DNA of 64,000 nucleotides from Candidatus Dormiibacterota bacterium (GCA_003169845.1 PNAG01000019.1:133069-197068); one strand, 5' to 3'; positions 33,865 through 41,994 are shown, counted from the stretch's first letter. Made by a program: numbers and translations. The notes: generated by a model not told the origin, from the sequence alone.

Positions 33865-35127
33865 CTAGCCCTTGAATGCGGAGGGCGGGCCTGGCGGCAG
33901 GTAGAGCATCGGGTCGACGGGCCTCTGGTTGATCCGCAGCTCGAAGTGCAGATGCGCGCCGGTTGAGTTTCCGGTCGAACCCTCGAGCCCGACAGGCTGG
34001 CCCTGGGTCACCGACTGGCCGACCTTGACCAGGGCCGTCGACAGGTGGCCGTAAAGCGTGTCAAGCCCACCCGAGTGTGCGATGACGACGTAGTTTCCGT
34101 AACCGCTGCTCGAGCTTCCGACCAGCGCCACCACGCCGTCGTCGGCCGCATAGATCGGCGAGCCGAACGGCTCAACCATGTCAATGCCGGTGTGGAAATG
34201 AGGGTATTGGCCGTAGGCGGGCTCGAACCAGAAGGTGCTCGGTCCGAAGCTCTGAGAAATCTGCGCCTGCGGCTCGGGCCAGATGAATCGGTACTTGGTC
34301 GAATGACCGGCGCTGGCCTGGATCTGGCCGACGTTGTTCGACTGGCTCCAAAGTTGCACCTGCGTCCACACCGCCTGCATGGCCGCCGAGATGATCGCGT
34401 CCTCCTGCTGCTGCAGCATGTCGGTGATCTGCTGCGCCAATTGCGTCGACTGCCGGCTGAGCAGGTAGAGCTCGCCCTGCGTCTCGGCGATCTTGACCTG
34501 CAGCTGGGCCACCGAGCTCTCCTGCTGCGCCTGCAGGACCTTCAGCTGCGCCAGCTCGGCGTCGAGCTGGTCGCGTTGTTTGACCTGCTCGTCGCGGGCG
34601 GCCTGCTCCTTCTGGCGCTGCACCTCGAGCTCGGTGAGGTTGCGAGCCAGCGACGCTTTGAGCTCTGACGCGCGGGTGCCGGCCACGTTGAGGTCAGCCA
34701 CACGGGTCAGCAGGTCGCTCAAGCTCTGCGCCTCGGCGATGACCACCAGCACCGAGCCGGGCTGCTGGTAGATGGCGCGCGCGAGCTGGCTGAGCTGTGC
34801 GCGTTCCGCGGCGATGCGCTGAGCGAGCAAAGCCTCCAGCCGCTGAGCGTCGGCGATCTGCACGTCCAGGTCGGCGATCTTTGCCTCCACATCTGCGATC
34901 TGTCCTTGAAGGGCCTGCTGCTGCGCGGCGTTGTCCACGAGCGACTGCTTCAGCTGCTGCTGAGCGGCCAGCGCGTCCGCGAGGTTGCTCCCCAGCTGTG
35001 CGCGGATCTGGTCGATCAGTGCTTGCTGCTGCTGCGGGTCCGGCGCGGAAGCGTCCGCGCTCGCATCGGAGGCCGCGGCGCACAGCACCAGCAGCGCGAC
35101 GCCAACCGCGGTCACCAACATCTTCAT
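33865..35127 (-). CDS. Secreted coiled-coil M23 peptidase (EnvC-like)
   Basis: 420 residues. A signal peptide (MLVTAVGVALLVLCAAASDA) is followed by long Gln/Ala/Glu-rich coiled coils (about 30-250) and a LytM/M23 domain at the end. Zinc ligands are kept: HFHTGIDM and HLHFELRIN. It overlaps ftsX by 4 bases, so it is the EnvC/RipC-type partner of FtsEX, cleaving septal peptidoglycan or activating an amidase. Unlike EnvC of enterobacteria, whose site is degenerate, the visible ligands suggest it is catalytic. Confidence 0.9.
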   Translation of the reverse strand: MKMLVTAVGVALLVLCAAASDASADASAPDPQQQQALIDQIRAQLGSNLADALAAQQQLKQSLVDNAAQQQALQGQIADVEAKIADLDVQIADAQRLEALLAQRIAAERAQLSQLARAIYQQPGSVLVVIAEAQSLSDLLTRVADLNVAGTRASELKASLARNLTELEVQRQKEQAARDEQVKQRDQLDAELAQLKVLQAQQESSVAQLQVKIAETQGELYLLSRQSTQLAQQITDMLQQQEDAIISAAMQAVWTQVQLWSQSNNVGQIQASAGHSTKYRFIWPEPQAQISQSFGPSTFWFEPAYGQYPHFHTGIDMVEPFGSPIYAADDGVVALVGSSSSGYGNYVVIAHSGGLDTLYGHLSTALVKVGQSVTQGQPVGLEGSTGNSTGAHLHFELRINQRPVDPMLYLPPGPPSAFKG

Positions 35128-36071
35128 GATTCGAGGTGCCGCCGCACGCCGATCAGCGATGACCCCGAACCCAGGCCCAGCCCGGTCGCGAAAACGAGTG
35201 CCGCAGCGACCGCCGCCACGGTGACGGTGACTCCCGGCGCGAACTGCGCGAACGTGGCTGATCCCGCCTGCATCCCGGCCACCGCCAGCCCGAAGGTGAT
35301 CAGGCCGGCCAGCGCACCGGACAGGGCGCCGGTGATGGCTCCTTCGACCACGAACGGACCGCGCACCATCCAGCGCGGTGCGCCAACCAGCTGCATGATT
35401 GAGACCTCGTCGCGCCTCGAGTGGATCGCGGCGCGGATGCTGTTGATGGTCACGGTGACCGCGACGAACCCAAGCAGCAGCAGGAAGGCGGTGCCGGCCA
35501 CGGCAAGGCCGAGCAGGACCGCCTGGATGCGTTGGTAGGCGCCGCGGTCATACGAAGTGGGGTCGAGAGGGTCGACCGCGATATCGGTGCGAACCAGCTG
35601 GTCGATCGCCGCCGCATCGTCGATGCTCTTCACACGCACGTCGAGGCTGGCCGGAAACGGGTTTCCGTCGCTGGCCGCGGCAAGCTGCGGCAGTCCTGGG
35701 ATGGTCTGAGCGCGCGCGAGCGCCTCGGCCTTGGTCACGTAGGTCACGTTCGCGACGCGCGGGTCCTTCGCGAGTCGATCCCACAGCGAGTCGACGTCCG
35801 TCGCGGGAACGCCGTCGCGCATGTATACGTGCAGCAGCGAGGCCTGGCCAGCCTGTACTTGCTCGAGGTTGTGGAGCGCAAACCCAACCAGGCCGACCAG
35901 GCCGGACAGCAGCAGCAGGAGTGTCATCGAGCTGAGGGCCGGCGCGGTGCTGCCTATGTTTCGGAACCAGTTGCGCGCCGCGCCGCGAAACAGGTAGCGG
36001 AACACGTTGGCGACGACGATCTGGACAATTCGCCGGCGCGGGAAGCGTGGCTTTACGACGAGGCCAGCCAT
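35124..36071 (-). CDS. ftsX: Cell-division protein FtsX
   Basis: 315 residues. One membrane helix near residues 45-70, an extracellular domain (VYMRDGVPATDVDSLWDRL, FPASLDVRVKS) and three helices at the C-terminus, the FtsX layout. IHSRRDEVSIMQLVGAPRWMVRGPF is the cytosolic loop that contacts FtsE. It is coupled by 19-base overlap to ftsE and 4-base overlap to the M23 gene. Confidence 0.93.
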   Translation of the reverse strand: MAGLVVKPRFPRRRIVQIVVANVFRYLFRGAARNWFRNIGSTAPALSSMTLLLLLSGLVGLVGFALHNLEQVQAGQASLLHVYMRDGVPATDVDSLWDRLAKDPRVANVTYVTKAEALARAQTIPGLPQLAAASDGNPFPASLDVRVKSIDDAAAIDQLVRTDIAVDPLDPTSYDRGAYQRIQAVLLGLAVAGTAFLLLLGFVAVTVTINSIRAAIHSRRDEVSIMQLVGAPRWMVRGPFVVEGAITGALSGALAGLITFGLAVAGMQAGSATFAQFAPGVTVTVAAVAAALVFATGLGLGSGSSLIGVRRHLES

Positions 36072-36766
36072 GCCATCCTCCCGGTCCGGCCGGCCGGTTG
36101 GTCGCGCACCATGCGGCCCTGCACCAGCGTCATCACGCGTCGCTGAAGGCGAGTCACGATCTCGACGTTATGGGTGGCGATGAGCACAGCGGTGCCGAAG
36201 GTCGCGATGTCCGCGAACAGATCCATCATCTGCCAGGAGGTCTCGAGGTCCAGGTTGCCCGTCGGCTCATCCGCGATCAGAAGGCGCGGCTGACCTACCA
36301 CGGCCCGCGCCACCGCCACGCGCTGCTGTTGCCCGCCAGAAAGCTGCTGAGGGAAAGCACCACCACGGTCGCCGAGTCCCACCGCCTCCAGCGCGTCCAT
36401 GGCGCGCTCCGAAGCCTCCTCGTCCGAGATGCGCAGGTCGCCGACCTGGAGAGCGAGGGCGACGTTCTCCTTTGCGGTGAGGCGAGGCAGGAGCTTGAAG
36501 TCCTGGAAGACAACGCCCACGTGGCGGCGCAGCTCGGAGACGTGTGACGTTTTCAAAGTGTGCGCGGCGATCCCGTCGACCCAGACCTGGCCGGTGGTGG
36601 GCCGGATCTCCCGGTTGATCAGCTTCAAGAGGGTGGTTTTGCCCGCCCCGCTCGGGCCCACGAGAAACGCCAGCTCACCCGGCTCCATCACCAGGTTGAC
36701 GTCATCGAGCGCAAGACGCGGTCCATACGCTCGAGTCACCGCGGCGAACTCAAGGATCGGGCGCAT
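36053..36766 (-). CDS. ftsE: Cell-division ATP-binding protein FtsE
   Basis: 237 residues. Walker A GPSGAGKTT, Q-loop VFQDFKLLPRLT, signature LSGGQQQRVAVARA, Walker B LLIADEPTGNLD and the switch His in IATHNVEIV. With FtsX it drives septal wall hydrolysis. First gene of the ftsE-ftsX-M23 operon on the minus strand; the start faces the MEDS regulator across 160 bases. Confidence 0.95.
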   Translation of the reverse strand: MRPILEFAAVTRAYGPRLALDDVNLVMEPGELAFLVGPSGAGKTTLLKLINREIRPTTGQVWVDGIAAHTLKTSHVSELRRHVGVVFQDFKLLPRLTAKENVALALQVGDLRISDEEASERAMDALEAVGLGDRGGAFPQQLSGGQQQRVAVARAVVGQPRLLIADEPTGNLDLETSWQMMDLFADIATFGTAVLIATHNVEIVTRLQRRVMTLVQGRMVRDQPAGRTGRMAWLASS

Positions 36767-36881
36767 AACAAAACAGGTAACGGGAATCCGCCCGGTTTCC
36801 TGAGCGCAGCGTGTTAAGCGCTGTGAGTTTTAGTTAGGCAGACCCGATTGGCGGAGGCGGAGGCCAACTTACAGGGAGGCT

Positions 36882-36911
36882 GTGATACACAGTGATGCAC
36901 AATGCTATGCT
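36882..36911 (+). promoter_or_regulatory. Tandem direct repeats and -10 box before the MEDS regulator
   Basis: GTGATACACA (36882-36891) is repeated head-to-tail as GTGATGCACA (36892-36901), 9 of 10 identical. TATGCT (36905-36910) follows and sits ~17 bases before the start codon. MerR-like HTHs of the BldC type bind head-to-tail repeats, so autoregulation is plausible. Confidence 0.5.
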
Positions 36912-36926
36912 CGCCGAGCAGCTTAA

Positions 36927-37676
36927 GTGATGGTAAGTCAAACTCTGCTGAACACAAGGGAAGCCGCCCAGTTCTTGAGGGTGAGCGAAGCGTCGATCCG
37001 CCGCTGGAGCGACGCCGGATTGCTGCCGGCCCAGCGGGTGGGGCGCCGTCGCGAACGTCGCTTTGTGCAGGCCGACCTCGTCCTGTTCCTGGGCCAACCC
37101 ACCGGCGACTCGCGGCCGGCCCCCACGCAGGTCACGACCGTGAACGTGGGAGGAACAGCGGTTCCTTTGAGAAGCCATCTCGCGCCTCTGTACAGCACGG
37201 ATCTCGGCCGCCTGCGGCTTTCGCTGCCTTTCCTTGCCGCTGGGCTGCGTGCGGGGCAGCCCTGTTTCCTCGTCGCGTCCGGTGCTGTCCTGGATCGCTA
37301 CACGCAAGCCCTGGCCGAGGAGCAGGACATCGATTTCGACGCCGTCGTGGACGGCGGACCGTTGACCGTCGTCGCCTGGCCGGGAGCGAGGGTCGCGGAT
37401 GTGATCGCCAAGTGGGAGCTGCTTTTCGCCAAAGCACTTGCGGGAGGCCCCACTGTGCTGCGCGTCGTCGGCGAGATGGCCAGCGAGCGCTCGATGTTCG
37501 CGTCAGAAGCCGAAATGATGGACTACGAGGAAGCCTACGAGCTCATGGCCAGGCGGTTCCCTTTGGTCACGCTATGTCAGTACGACGCGCGCGAGTTCGA
37601 TGGCCAAATCGTCCTTCGGGTGCTCAAGTCCCACCCGGACATGTTCCAGCAGAACATCGGAGGTTTTCTCCACTAG
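36927..37676 (+). CDS. MerR-type HTH plus MEDS sensory domain regulator (DcmR-like)
   Basis: 249 residues from GTG 36927 (ATG 36930 equally good). Residues ~8-55 are a MerR/excisionase-like HTH (LNTREAAQFLRVSEASIRRW, GLLPAQRVGRRRERRFVQADL). Residues ~75-245 match the MEDS domain (LAPLYSTDLGRLRLSLPFLAAGL, RVVGEMASERSMF, PLVTLCQYDAREFDG) found in DcmR and other methanogen/methylotroph regulators. The ligand is unknown. It opens a run of four regulators. Confidence 0.85.
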   Translation: MMVSQTLLNTREAAQFLRVSEASIRRWSDAGLLPAQRVGRRRERRFVQADLVLFLGQPTGDSRPAPTQVTTVNVGGTAVPLRSHLAPLYSTDLGRLRLSLPFLAAGLRAGQPCFLVASGAVLDRYTQALAEEQDIDFDAVVDGGPLTVVAWPGARVADVIAKWELLFAKALAGGPTVLRVVGEMASERSMFASEAEMMDYEEAYELMARRFPLVTLCQYDAREFDGQIVLRVLKSHPDMFQQNIGGFLH

Positions 37677-37746
37677 AGAGAGTCATGACTACTTACCTTC
37701 TGAGTCTGATCGACCAGCGCGGTGTGCGGTCGAAAGCGAGGCTGAC

Positions 37747-38463
37747 ATGGTGAATCGCTGGGAGCTCGGCCCGAGCGACTCGACCTCCGAGCAGGTCCCG
37801 GCTCCTACAACTATCGACTTCCTGTCGCTTTTGAGCGCCGCCAATCGCAGTCGTTTGCTTCAGCGGTCAACGCGAGTCGTGCATCCGGCGGGCACGATCG
37901 CCGTCCGCCCCAGCGGGCCCTCGATGACCTACGTGGTCGAAAGCGGCTTGGCGAGAGCGTTCTGGAGTCTCCCAAACGGAAGACAGACGACTCTCGCCAT
38001 CATTCGCCCCAAGGAGCTCGTCGGCGCAACCGCGACCATTGGCTACGCCTCGGGGCTCTTCATGCAGCTCATCACCGAGTCCACGCTGATGGCTCTCGAG
38101 TCTGAGGTGCTGCACGCGCTCGCGGCCACCGAGCTGGAGGTCGCTGCGGCCATCTCCAAGCAACTCGCGGTGCGAGTTCGTGACGCATACAAACTCATTG
38201 CAGTCCGCTCGCTGGGCAACATCAGGGAGCGTATGGCTTATGACCTGCTCGATCGAGCCGCCAACTCGCAGCTGGTCGTCGGGCGGCTCGAGGTCATGGC
38301 CACCCAGGGTGACCTTGCCGATTCCATCGGCTCATCGCGCGAGGTGATGAGCAGGGCTTTGAGAGACCTCCGCGCCGAGGGGATAGTGGAAACCGCGCCC
38401 GGGTTGATCCGGGTTCTGGACCCGGCACGTCTCGCCGCGATCGTGCGGGCATTCGTGATTTAA
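37747..38463 (+). CDS. Crp/Fnr family transcriptional regulator
   Basis: 238 residues from ATG 37747. An N-terminal cyclic-nucleotide-type beta barrel (about 25-130; HPAGTIAVRPSGPSMTYVVESGLARAF), dimer helix and C-terminal winged HTH (MATQGDLADSIGSSREVMSRALRDLRAEGIVET). No Fnr-type cysteine cluster and no clear cAMP phosphate cassette, so the ligand is unknown. 70 bases downstream of the MEDS gene, same strand. Confidence 0.9.
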   Translation: MVNRWELGPSDSTSEQVPAPTTIDFLSLLSAANRSRLLQRSTRVVHPAGTIAVRPSGPSMTYVVESGLARAFWSLPNGRQTTLAIIRPKELVGATATIGYASGLFMQLITESTLMALESEVLHALAATELEVAAAISKQLAVRVRDAYKLIAVRSLGNIRERMAYDLLDRAANSQLVVGRLEVMATQGDLADSIGSSREVMSRALRDLRAEGIVETAPGLIRVLDPARLAAIVRAFVI

Positions 38464-38552
38464 GTCACGCTTGCGACCCAAGTCACGGTTAATAGGAAGC
38501 TATTTCATTAGCTTCACGTCGTGCCGCTTGCATCCGTTCGCGGAGCCATGAG

Positions 38553-39236
38553 TTGTCAGCCTTGAGCCAACCCCCACCTGCTCCCGTGCGGGTCCTGGTG
38601 GTCCAGGATCATCCACTTCTTGCATCGGCGATCGCGCGCGTGCTGGACAGTGAGGACGACCTGACCGTTTGCGGCATCGCCCGGCGCGGCGACGAGGCGG
38701 CGACCCTCGCCGCCCAGGAGAAGCCGGCGGTGGTGCTGATGGACTTCAGGCTTCCTGACCTGAGCGGGCCGGCCGCCGCCGCCAGGATACGGTCCGTGGT
38801 CCCCGGCGCCGCGATCGTGTTCCACAGCGCGGAGGAGTCCGAGGAAGCGCTGCTGGACGCCATCGACGCGGGGGCCATCGCCTACCTGACCAAGTCGGCT
38901 ACCGCTGACGAGATCATCGAAGCGGTGCGCAAGGCGTCGGTCGGAGAGGTCCTGATCCCCGTCGGGCTCTTCGCCAAGGCGATCGCCCGCCAGCGAATGG
39001 TCGCGAACCAGCAGGAGGCTCGGGAGAAGCTGATCGCCGAGTTCACTCCGCGGGAGCTCGACGTGCTGCGGCTGCTCGCCGAAGGCCACGACACCCAGAC
39101 GCTGGCGAGACGTCTTGGCATCGCCCCTCACACGGTCGAATGGCACGTGACTCACGTGATCGAGAAGCTTCGGGTGCATTCCAAGCTGCAGGCGGTGATC
39201 GCCGCGGCTCGTCTCGGCCTGATCGAGCTGGCGTAG
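38553..39236 (+). CDS. NarL/FixJ family response regulator
   Basis: 227 residues, TTG start with GGAG 7 bases upstream. Receiver domain with phospho-acceptor Asp64 (VVLMDFRLPDLSGP), acidic Asp19 and the conserved Lys in AYLTKSATADEI. The LuxR-type HTH is FTPRELDVLRLLAEGHDTQ then LARRLGIAPHTVEWHV. No histidine kinase gene is adjacent, so it is an orphan regulator in this window. Confidence 0.92.
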   Translation: MSALSQPPPAPVRVLVVQDHPLLASAIARVLDSEDDLTVCGIARRGDEAATLAAQEKPAVVLMDFRLPDLSGPAAAARIRSVVPGAAIVFHSAEESEEALLDAIDAGAIAYLTKSATADEIIEAVRKASVGEVLIPVGLFAKAIARQRMVANQQEAREKLIAEFTPRELDVLRLLAEGHDTQTLARRLGIAPHTVEWHVTHVIEKLRVHSKLQAVIAAARLGLIELA

Positions 39237-39285
39237 CCCTTCAAGCCGGTCTCCTCCGGCCTCCAGAGTGGCGCAAGTCGCAGTG

Positions 39286-40494
39286 TTACTCCATCACCAC
39301 AGCCTTCGCGAATTCGCTTTGAGCGTTTTCGAGACGTGAAGCGCCGACCCTCGACGAGGCCCTTTCCGAAATCACGAGATCGCACGCGAGAATCGTCAAC
39401 ATCACGCGGTCGGCACCTTCGGTCGGACGGTGTCCAGTAAGGAAGTGCTCGATCTCGCCGACCAGGGCGTCGGTGTCCCCGGTCCAAGGCAGGTGGTCGG
39501 CACCGGGCAGCTCGACAAAGGTCGCGCCCGGGATCCCGTCCGCGATGACCCGATCCATCGCAGTCGAGATCGTCGCGTCGGCGGCGCGGTGCAGGACCAG
39601 GGTCGGGACGCGGATTGCGGGCAGCGCGGAGCGGACGTCGATCTCGCCGATCACTTCCATCAGCTCCCGCGCCGCTCCGGGGCTTGCGCCGTACCGCCTC
39701 ACCTCTCCGAGCCATTCACGGAACTCGTCATCGTGCGCGACGCTGGGCGCCCAGCGCTCGAGGTCGATGACGGGCCAGTTGCGCTCAGTGAACTCGGTCT
39801 GCTGCGACCATGCCTCCGGCGAAACGCCGATCGGGTAGTCGGGCGCCACGGTCCTGCGGGCGAACGACCCATACACGACCAGGGCCGAAACCCGGTCCGG
39901 GTGAGTGGCCGCGAACAGCAATGCGAGCGGCCCACCTTCGGAAACGCCGTAGACCGCTGCGCGCCGGATGCCCAGCGCATCCATGACCGCTCCGATGTCG
40001 TCGACCCGATCTTCGAGCGAACCTACCGAAACGCGATCGGACAGGCCCGTGCCTCGCTTGTCGAAGAGGATGAGGCGCGCAAAGCGTGCCAGCCTCTGCA
40101 GGTAGGCGGCATAGAACGGGTGCCGCCACATGTGCTCGAGATGGCTGACCCATCCCGGCACCAGAATCAGGTCGAACGGTCCGGCGCCGAAGACCTGAAA
40201 GGCGATGTTGATGCCGTGGCTGCGTGCGTACATGGTGGGCGGGTGGTGCGCGGCCTTTGGAGTCTGGGCCCTAGTGGAGCCGGGCGCCCCCTCGAGCGCC
40301 TGGAACCAGGCCGCAACATCACGGCGGGAGTGGAAACCAAGCTTGTTCCGAATCTGCTCGACGTGATACTCGGCAGTCCGCTCGGAGACGACGAGCCGCT
40401 CGGCGATCTCGCGGTTGGTCAGACCGTCGGCGACCAGCTTGACGACCTGGCGCTCGCGCCGGCTCAGCTGGGGCCCGGCCCTCCCTTCGCCCAC
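39286..40494 (-). CDS. LuxR-HTH / alpha-beta hydrolase fusion with a truncated cyclase start
   Basis: 402 residues. Residues ~8-70 are a LuxR HTH (LSRRERQVVKLVADGLTNRE, SERTAEYHVEQIRNKLGFHS). Residues ~85-345 are an alpha/beta hydrolase with nucleophile elbow YGVSEGGPLALL and final His in PGADHLPWTGD. The last ~50 residues (HRPTEGADRVMLTILACDLV...) look like the first strand of a class III adenylate/guanylate cyclase domain, which commonly follows such hydrolases, but the catalytic core is missing. Possible ligand-responsive regulator that binds or hydrolyses a small molecule. Confidence 0.85.
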   Translation of the reverse strand: MGEGRAGPQLSRRERQVVKLVADGLTNREIAERLVVSERTAEYHVEQIRNKLGFHSRRDVAAWFQALEGAPGSTRAQTPKAAHHPPTMYARSHGINIAFQVFGAGPFDLILVPGWVSHLEHMWRHPFYAAYLQRLARFARLILFDKRGTGLSDRVSVGSLEDRVDDIGAVMDALGIRRAAVYGVSEGGPLALLFAATHPDRVSALVVYGSFARRTVAPDYPIGVSPEAWSQQTEFTERNWPVIDLERWAPSVAHDDEFREWLGEVRRYGASPGAARELMEVIGEIDVRSALPAIRVPTLVLHRAADATISTAMDRVIADGIPGATFVELPGADHLPWTGDTDALVGEIEHFLTGHRPTEGADRVMLTILACDLVISERASSRVGASRLENAQSEFAKAVVME

Positions 40495-40527
40495 CGTGCA
40501 AGGTTAACTTAAGTCGTGCCAAAACCC

Positions 40528-40563
40528 AGTACTAAAGCCGGTACTTAAACCGGTACCGACCCC
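40528..40563. repeat. Three 12-bp tandem repeats in a divergent promoter region
   Basis: AGTACTAAAGCC, GGTACTTAAACC and GGTACCGACCCC follow each other without gaps. They lie between the LuxR-HTH/hydrolase gene and the secreted-protein gene and may be operator half-sites. Confidence 0.45.
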
Positions 40564-40632
40564 AGGGGCAGCAACCTCGCCGAGGACTAGCCTGCGGCGG
40601 TTAGGGACTTAAGTTCGGGGAAGGAGAATCAA

Positions 40633-41154
40633 ATGAAGAAACTTTTGAATCTGCTACCGGCGATCTCGCTAGCCGTGGCGATGCTCGCCTCGCATCCCGC
40701 CGCGGCTGCAGCCAATGCGGTGACGGTGGTGGCGACCATCAACGGCGGCGGCACGTCCTTGATGTACGCGGGGCCGGGGTTTGCGCCCGGCACCAAGAAT
40801 GTCAGCTCGTTCGGAATTCACGCCACGCTCTATTCCGATGGCACGGCGACAGGGCATGTCGATTGCGTTGACCAACACGGGGACGTATCTGCGGGGAACA
40901 TCTTTGGCGACGTCACGAGCTGGTCGCTGGTACCCAAAGACGGCGATATCGACGACGGCATCCTGCTGCACGTCACCGGTACATTGGTGACGTTCGGGGG
41001 TGGGCCGCCCGTCGACATGAAGTTCCCAGTGACGATCCAGGCCGCCGGCGGTGCGGGCGTCGGCAAGTGGACTCTCGGTAATCCGCAAGCACCGTTCTGC
41101 ATCGAGATTCTTCTCAGCGGGCAGATCGTCGTTCGCGGCAACTTGCTCGGATAA
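40633..41154 (+). CDS. Small secreted protein of unknown function
   Basis: 173 residues; GGGGAAGGAG gives a good ribosome site. Signal peptide MKKLLNLLPAISLAVAMLAS with cleavage near AAAAA-NA. The mature part is beta-rich and glycine-rich (VVATINGGGTSLMY, FGIHATLYSDGTATGHVDC, GQIVVRGNLLG) and has two cysteines likely to form a disulfide. No family recognised. Divergent from the LuxR-HTH/hydrolase gene, followed by a strong terminator. Confidence 0.8.
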   Translation: MKKLLNLLPAISLAVAMLASHPAAAAANAVTVVATINGGGTSLMYAGPGFAPGTKNVSSFGIHATLYSDGTATGHVDCVDQHGDVSAGNIFGDVTSWSLVPKDGDIDDGILLHVTGTLVTFGGGPPVDMKFPVTIQAAGGAGVGKWTLGNPQAPFCIEILLSGQIVVRGNLLG

Positions 41155-41173
41155 CGAACGAGCTCTCAACACT

Positions 41174-41204
41174 GACCCCCCGGCGAGCGGCCGGGGGGTC
41201 TCTC
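41174..41204 (+). terminator. Intrinsic terminator of the secreted-protein gene
   Basis: GACCCCCCGGC / GCCGGGGGGTC, 11-bp perfect stem, loop GAGCG, then TCTCTTTT. Confidence 0.93.
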
Positions 41205-41665
41205 TTTTCCCAGCCACGCCCGCTTAGTAGCCTGGCTACCGGAAAAAGACCGATAGGCACAACTTTCGATTTCGGTTACTGTTCGTTTTGGCCCCGAGGG
41301 ACACGTTCGACGGAGTCGGAACTGGTCGCAAGACTGGATCCGAAGTCGGAGAGGCGATCCGTTGGGGTCATTTCTTTTTCCGCCAGATCCTCTGATCCAC
41401 GACCCACCACCAGGCTACGTATGGTGGGTCGTACGCCTCGATTTTTGAGGTGTATGGTGGGACACAGCGGACCCGCTCCCCAGCCCGTTACAACTTTGAG
41501 CTGCAAGGCGGAAATGCCGAGCAGGGTCCGCATGACCTCACCTGGTGTCGTTGCACGTCGCTGCGCAGTGAGGCACAATCATCGGTGAGTCTCATCCTGA
41601 GGCCGAACGCGCCCGATCATTGAACCGGTCGGGTCGTTATCAAGACGCGAGGAGGTGCCACGCAC
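41205..41665 (+). other. 461-base gene-free stretch with alternative hairpins (candidate ncRNA or leader)
   Basis: No convincing gene on either strand. GACCCACCA (41401-41409) pairs with TGGTGGGTC (41422-41430). The 10-mer GTATGGTGGG occurs at 41419 and again at 41452, so the same arm can pair with either copy. Between the copies a 9-bp stem (GTACGCCTC / GAGGTGTAT, two G-T) closes on GATTTTT. The stretch ends at the ribosome site of the lysine-rich peptide gene, so it could be its 5' leader or a separate small RNA. Confidence 0.4.
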
Positions 41666-41740
41666 ATGGCCGCGAAGAAGAAAGCCGTCAAGAAGGCCGT
41701 TAAGAAGGCCGTCAAGAAGGCCACCAAGAAGAAGAAGTAA
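41666..41740 (+). CDS. 24-residue lysine-rich (histone H1-like) peptide
   Basis: ATG 41666 has an excellent ribosome site GCGAGGAGG nine to twelve bases upstream. The product starts MAAKKKAVKK, repeats the unit KKAV three times, and ends KKATKKKK; 14 of 24 residues are Lys and there are no acidic residues. Such AK-rich repeats match the C-terminal tails of bacterial histone H1-like and HU-extension proteins that bind DNA or RNA. It is followed by a terminator, so it is expressed as a free-standing unit. Role in nucleoid or RNA binding is inference. Confidence 0.7.
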   Translation: MAAKKKAVKKAVKKAVKKATKKKK

Positions 41741-41768
41741 CCGACTTCTTCAACTCGTAGCGTTTCAT

Positions 41769-41804
41769 GCGCCGAGGTTCCATCGAGCCTCGGCGCAGCT
41801 CTTT
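41769..41804 (+). terminator. Terminator after the lysine-rich peptide
   Basis: GCGCCGAGG (41769-41777) and CCTCGGCGC (41788-41796) form a 9-bp stem with a 10-base loop, followed by AGCTCTTT. Confidence 0.75.
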
Positions 41805-41892
41805 GCGCAGACGTGGCTCTTGGACCTCAGGACCAAGACCGGGTCCCTCCTGGTAGTGGAATGGCGACAGACTGATCTCAGTTCTGATCGGC

Positions 41893-41898
41893 TAAGCT
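41893..41898 (+). promoter_or_regulatory. Candidate -10 box for the sulfur-assimilation operon
   Basis: TAAGCT ends 9 bases before the ATG of the cysteine-rich upstream ORF, which has no Shine-Dalgarno. That spacing would make the ORF's message leaderless or nearly so. No firm -35 box seen. Confidence 0.35.
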
Positions 41899-41907
41899 AC
41901 CTTGACG

Positions 41908-41994
41908 ATGCGTAGATCGATGGCTTGCGGCATGTGCCTCACTCGACGGCGAGCGATCGACTACGTTCTCTGCGCCAGCTGCTTCTGTAGCTAG
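41908..41994 (+). CDS. Cysteine-rich upstream ORF (putative cysteine attenuator peptide)
   Basis: 28 residues beginning MRRSMACGMCLTRRR and ending VLCASCFCS. Five cysteines, three of them in the last seven residues. It ends 88 bases before the sulfite reductase start and its stop codon is inside the base of a large hairpin. Translation rate across the Cys codons could report charged tRNA-Cys to the sulfur operon. Cysteine-coding short ORFs acting this way are known in mycobacteria. The CxxC pairs could alternatively be a tiny zinc protein. Confidence 0.6.
   Translation: MRRSMACGMCLTRRRAIDYVLCASCFCS

Noticed and set aside
41214-41400. Possible c-di-GMP or other known riboswitch (ACCGGAAAAAGACCG near 41240)
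   Set aside because: None of the conserved cores of known classes could be aligned by eye; no metabolite-type gene follows.
41276-41578. 100-residue minus-strand frame in the gene-free stretch
   Set aside because: No ribosome site, no recognisable domain, low-complexity composition, and it crosses the alternative hairpins.
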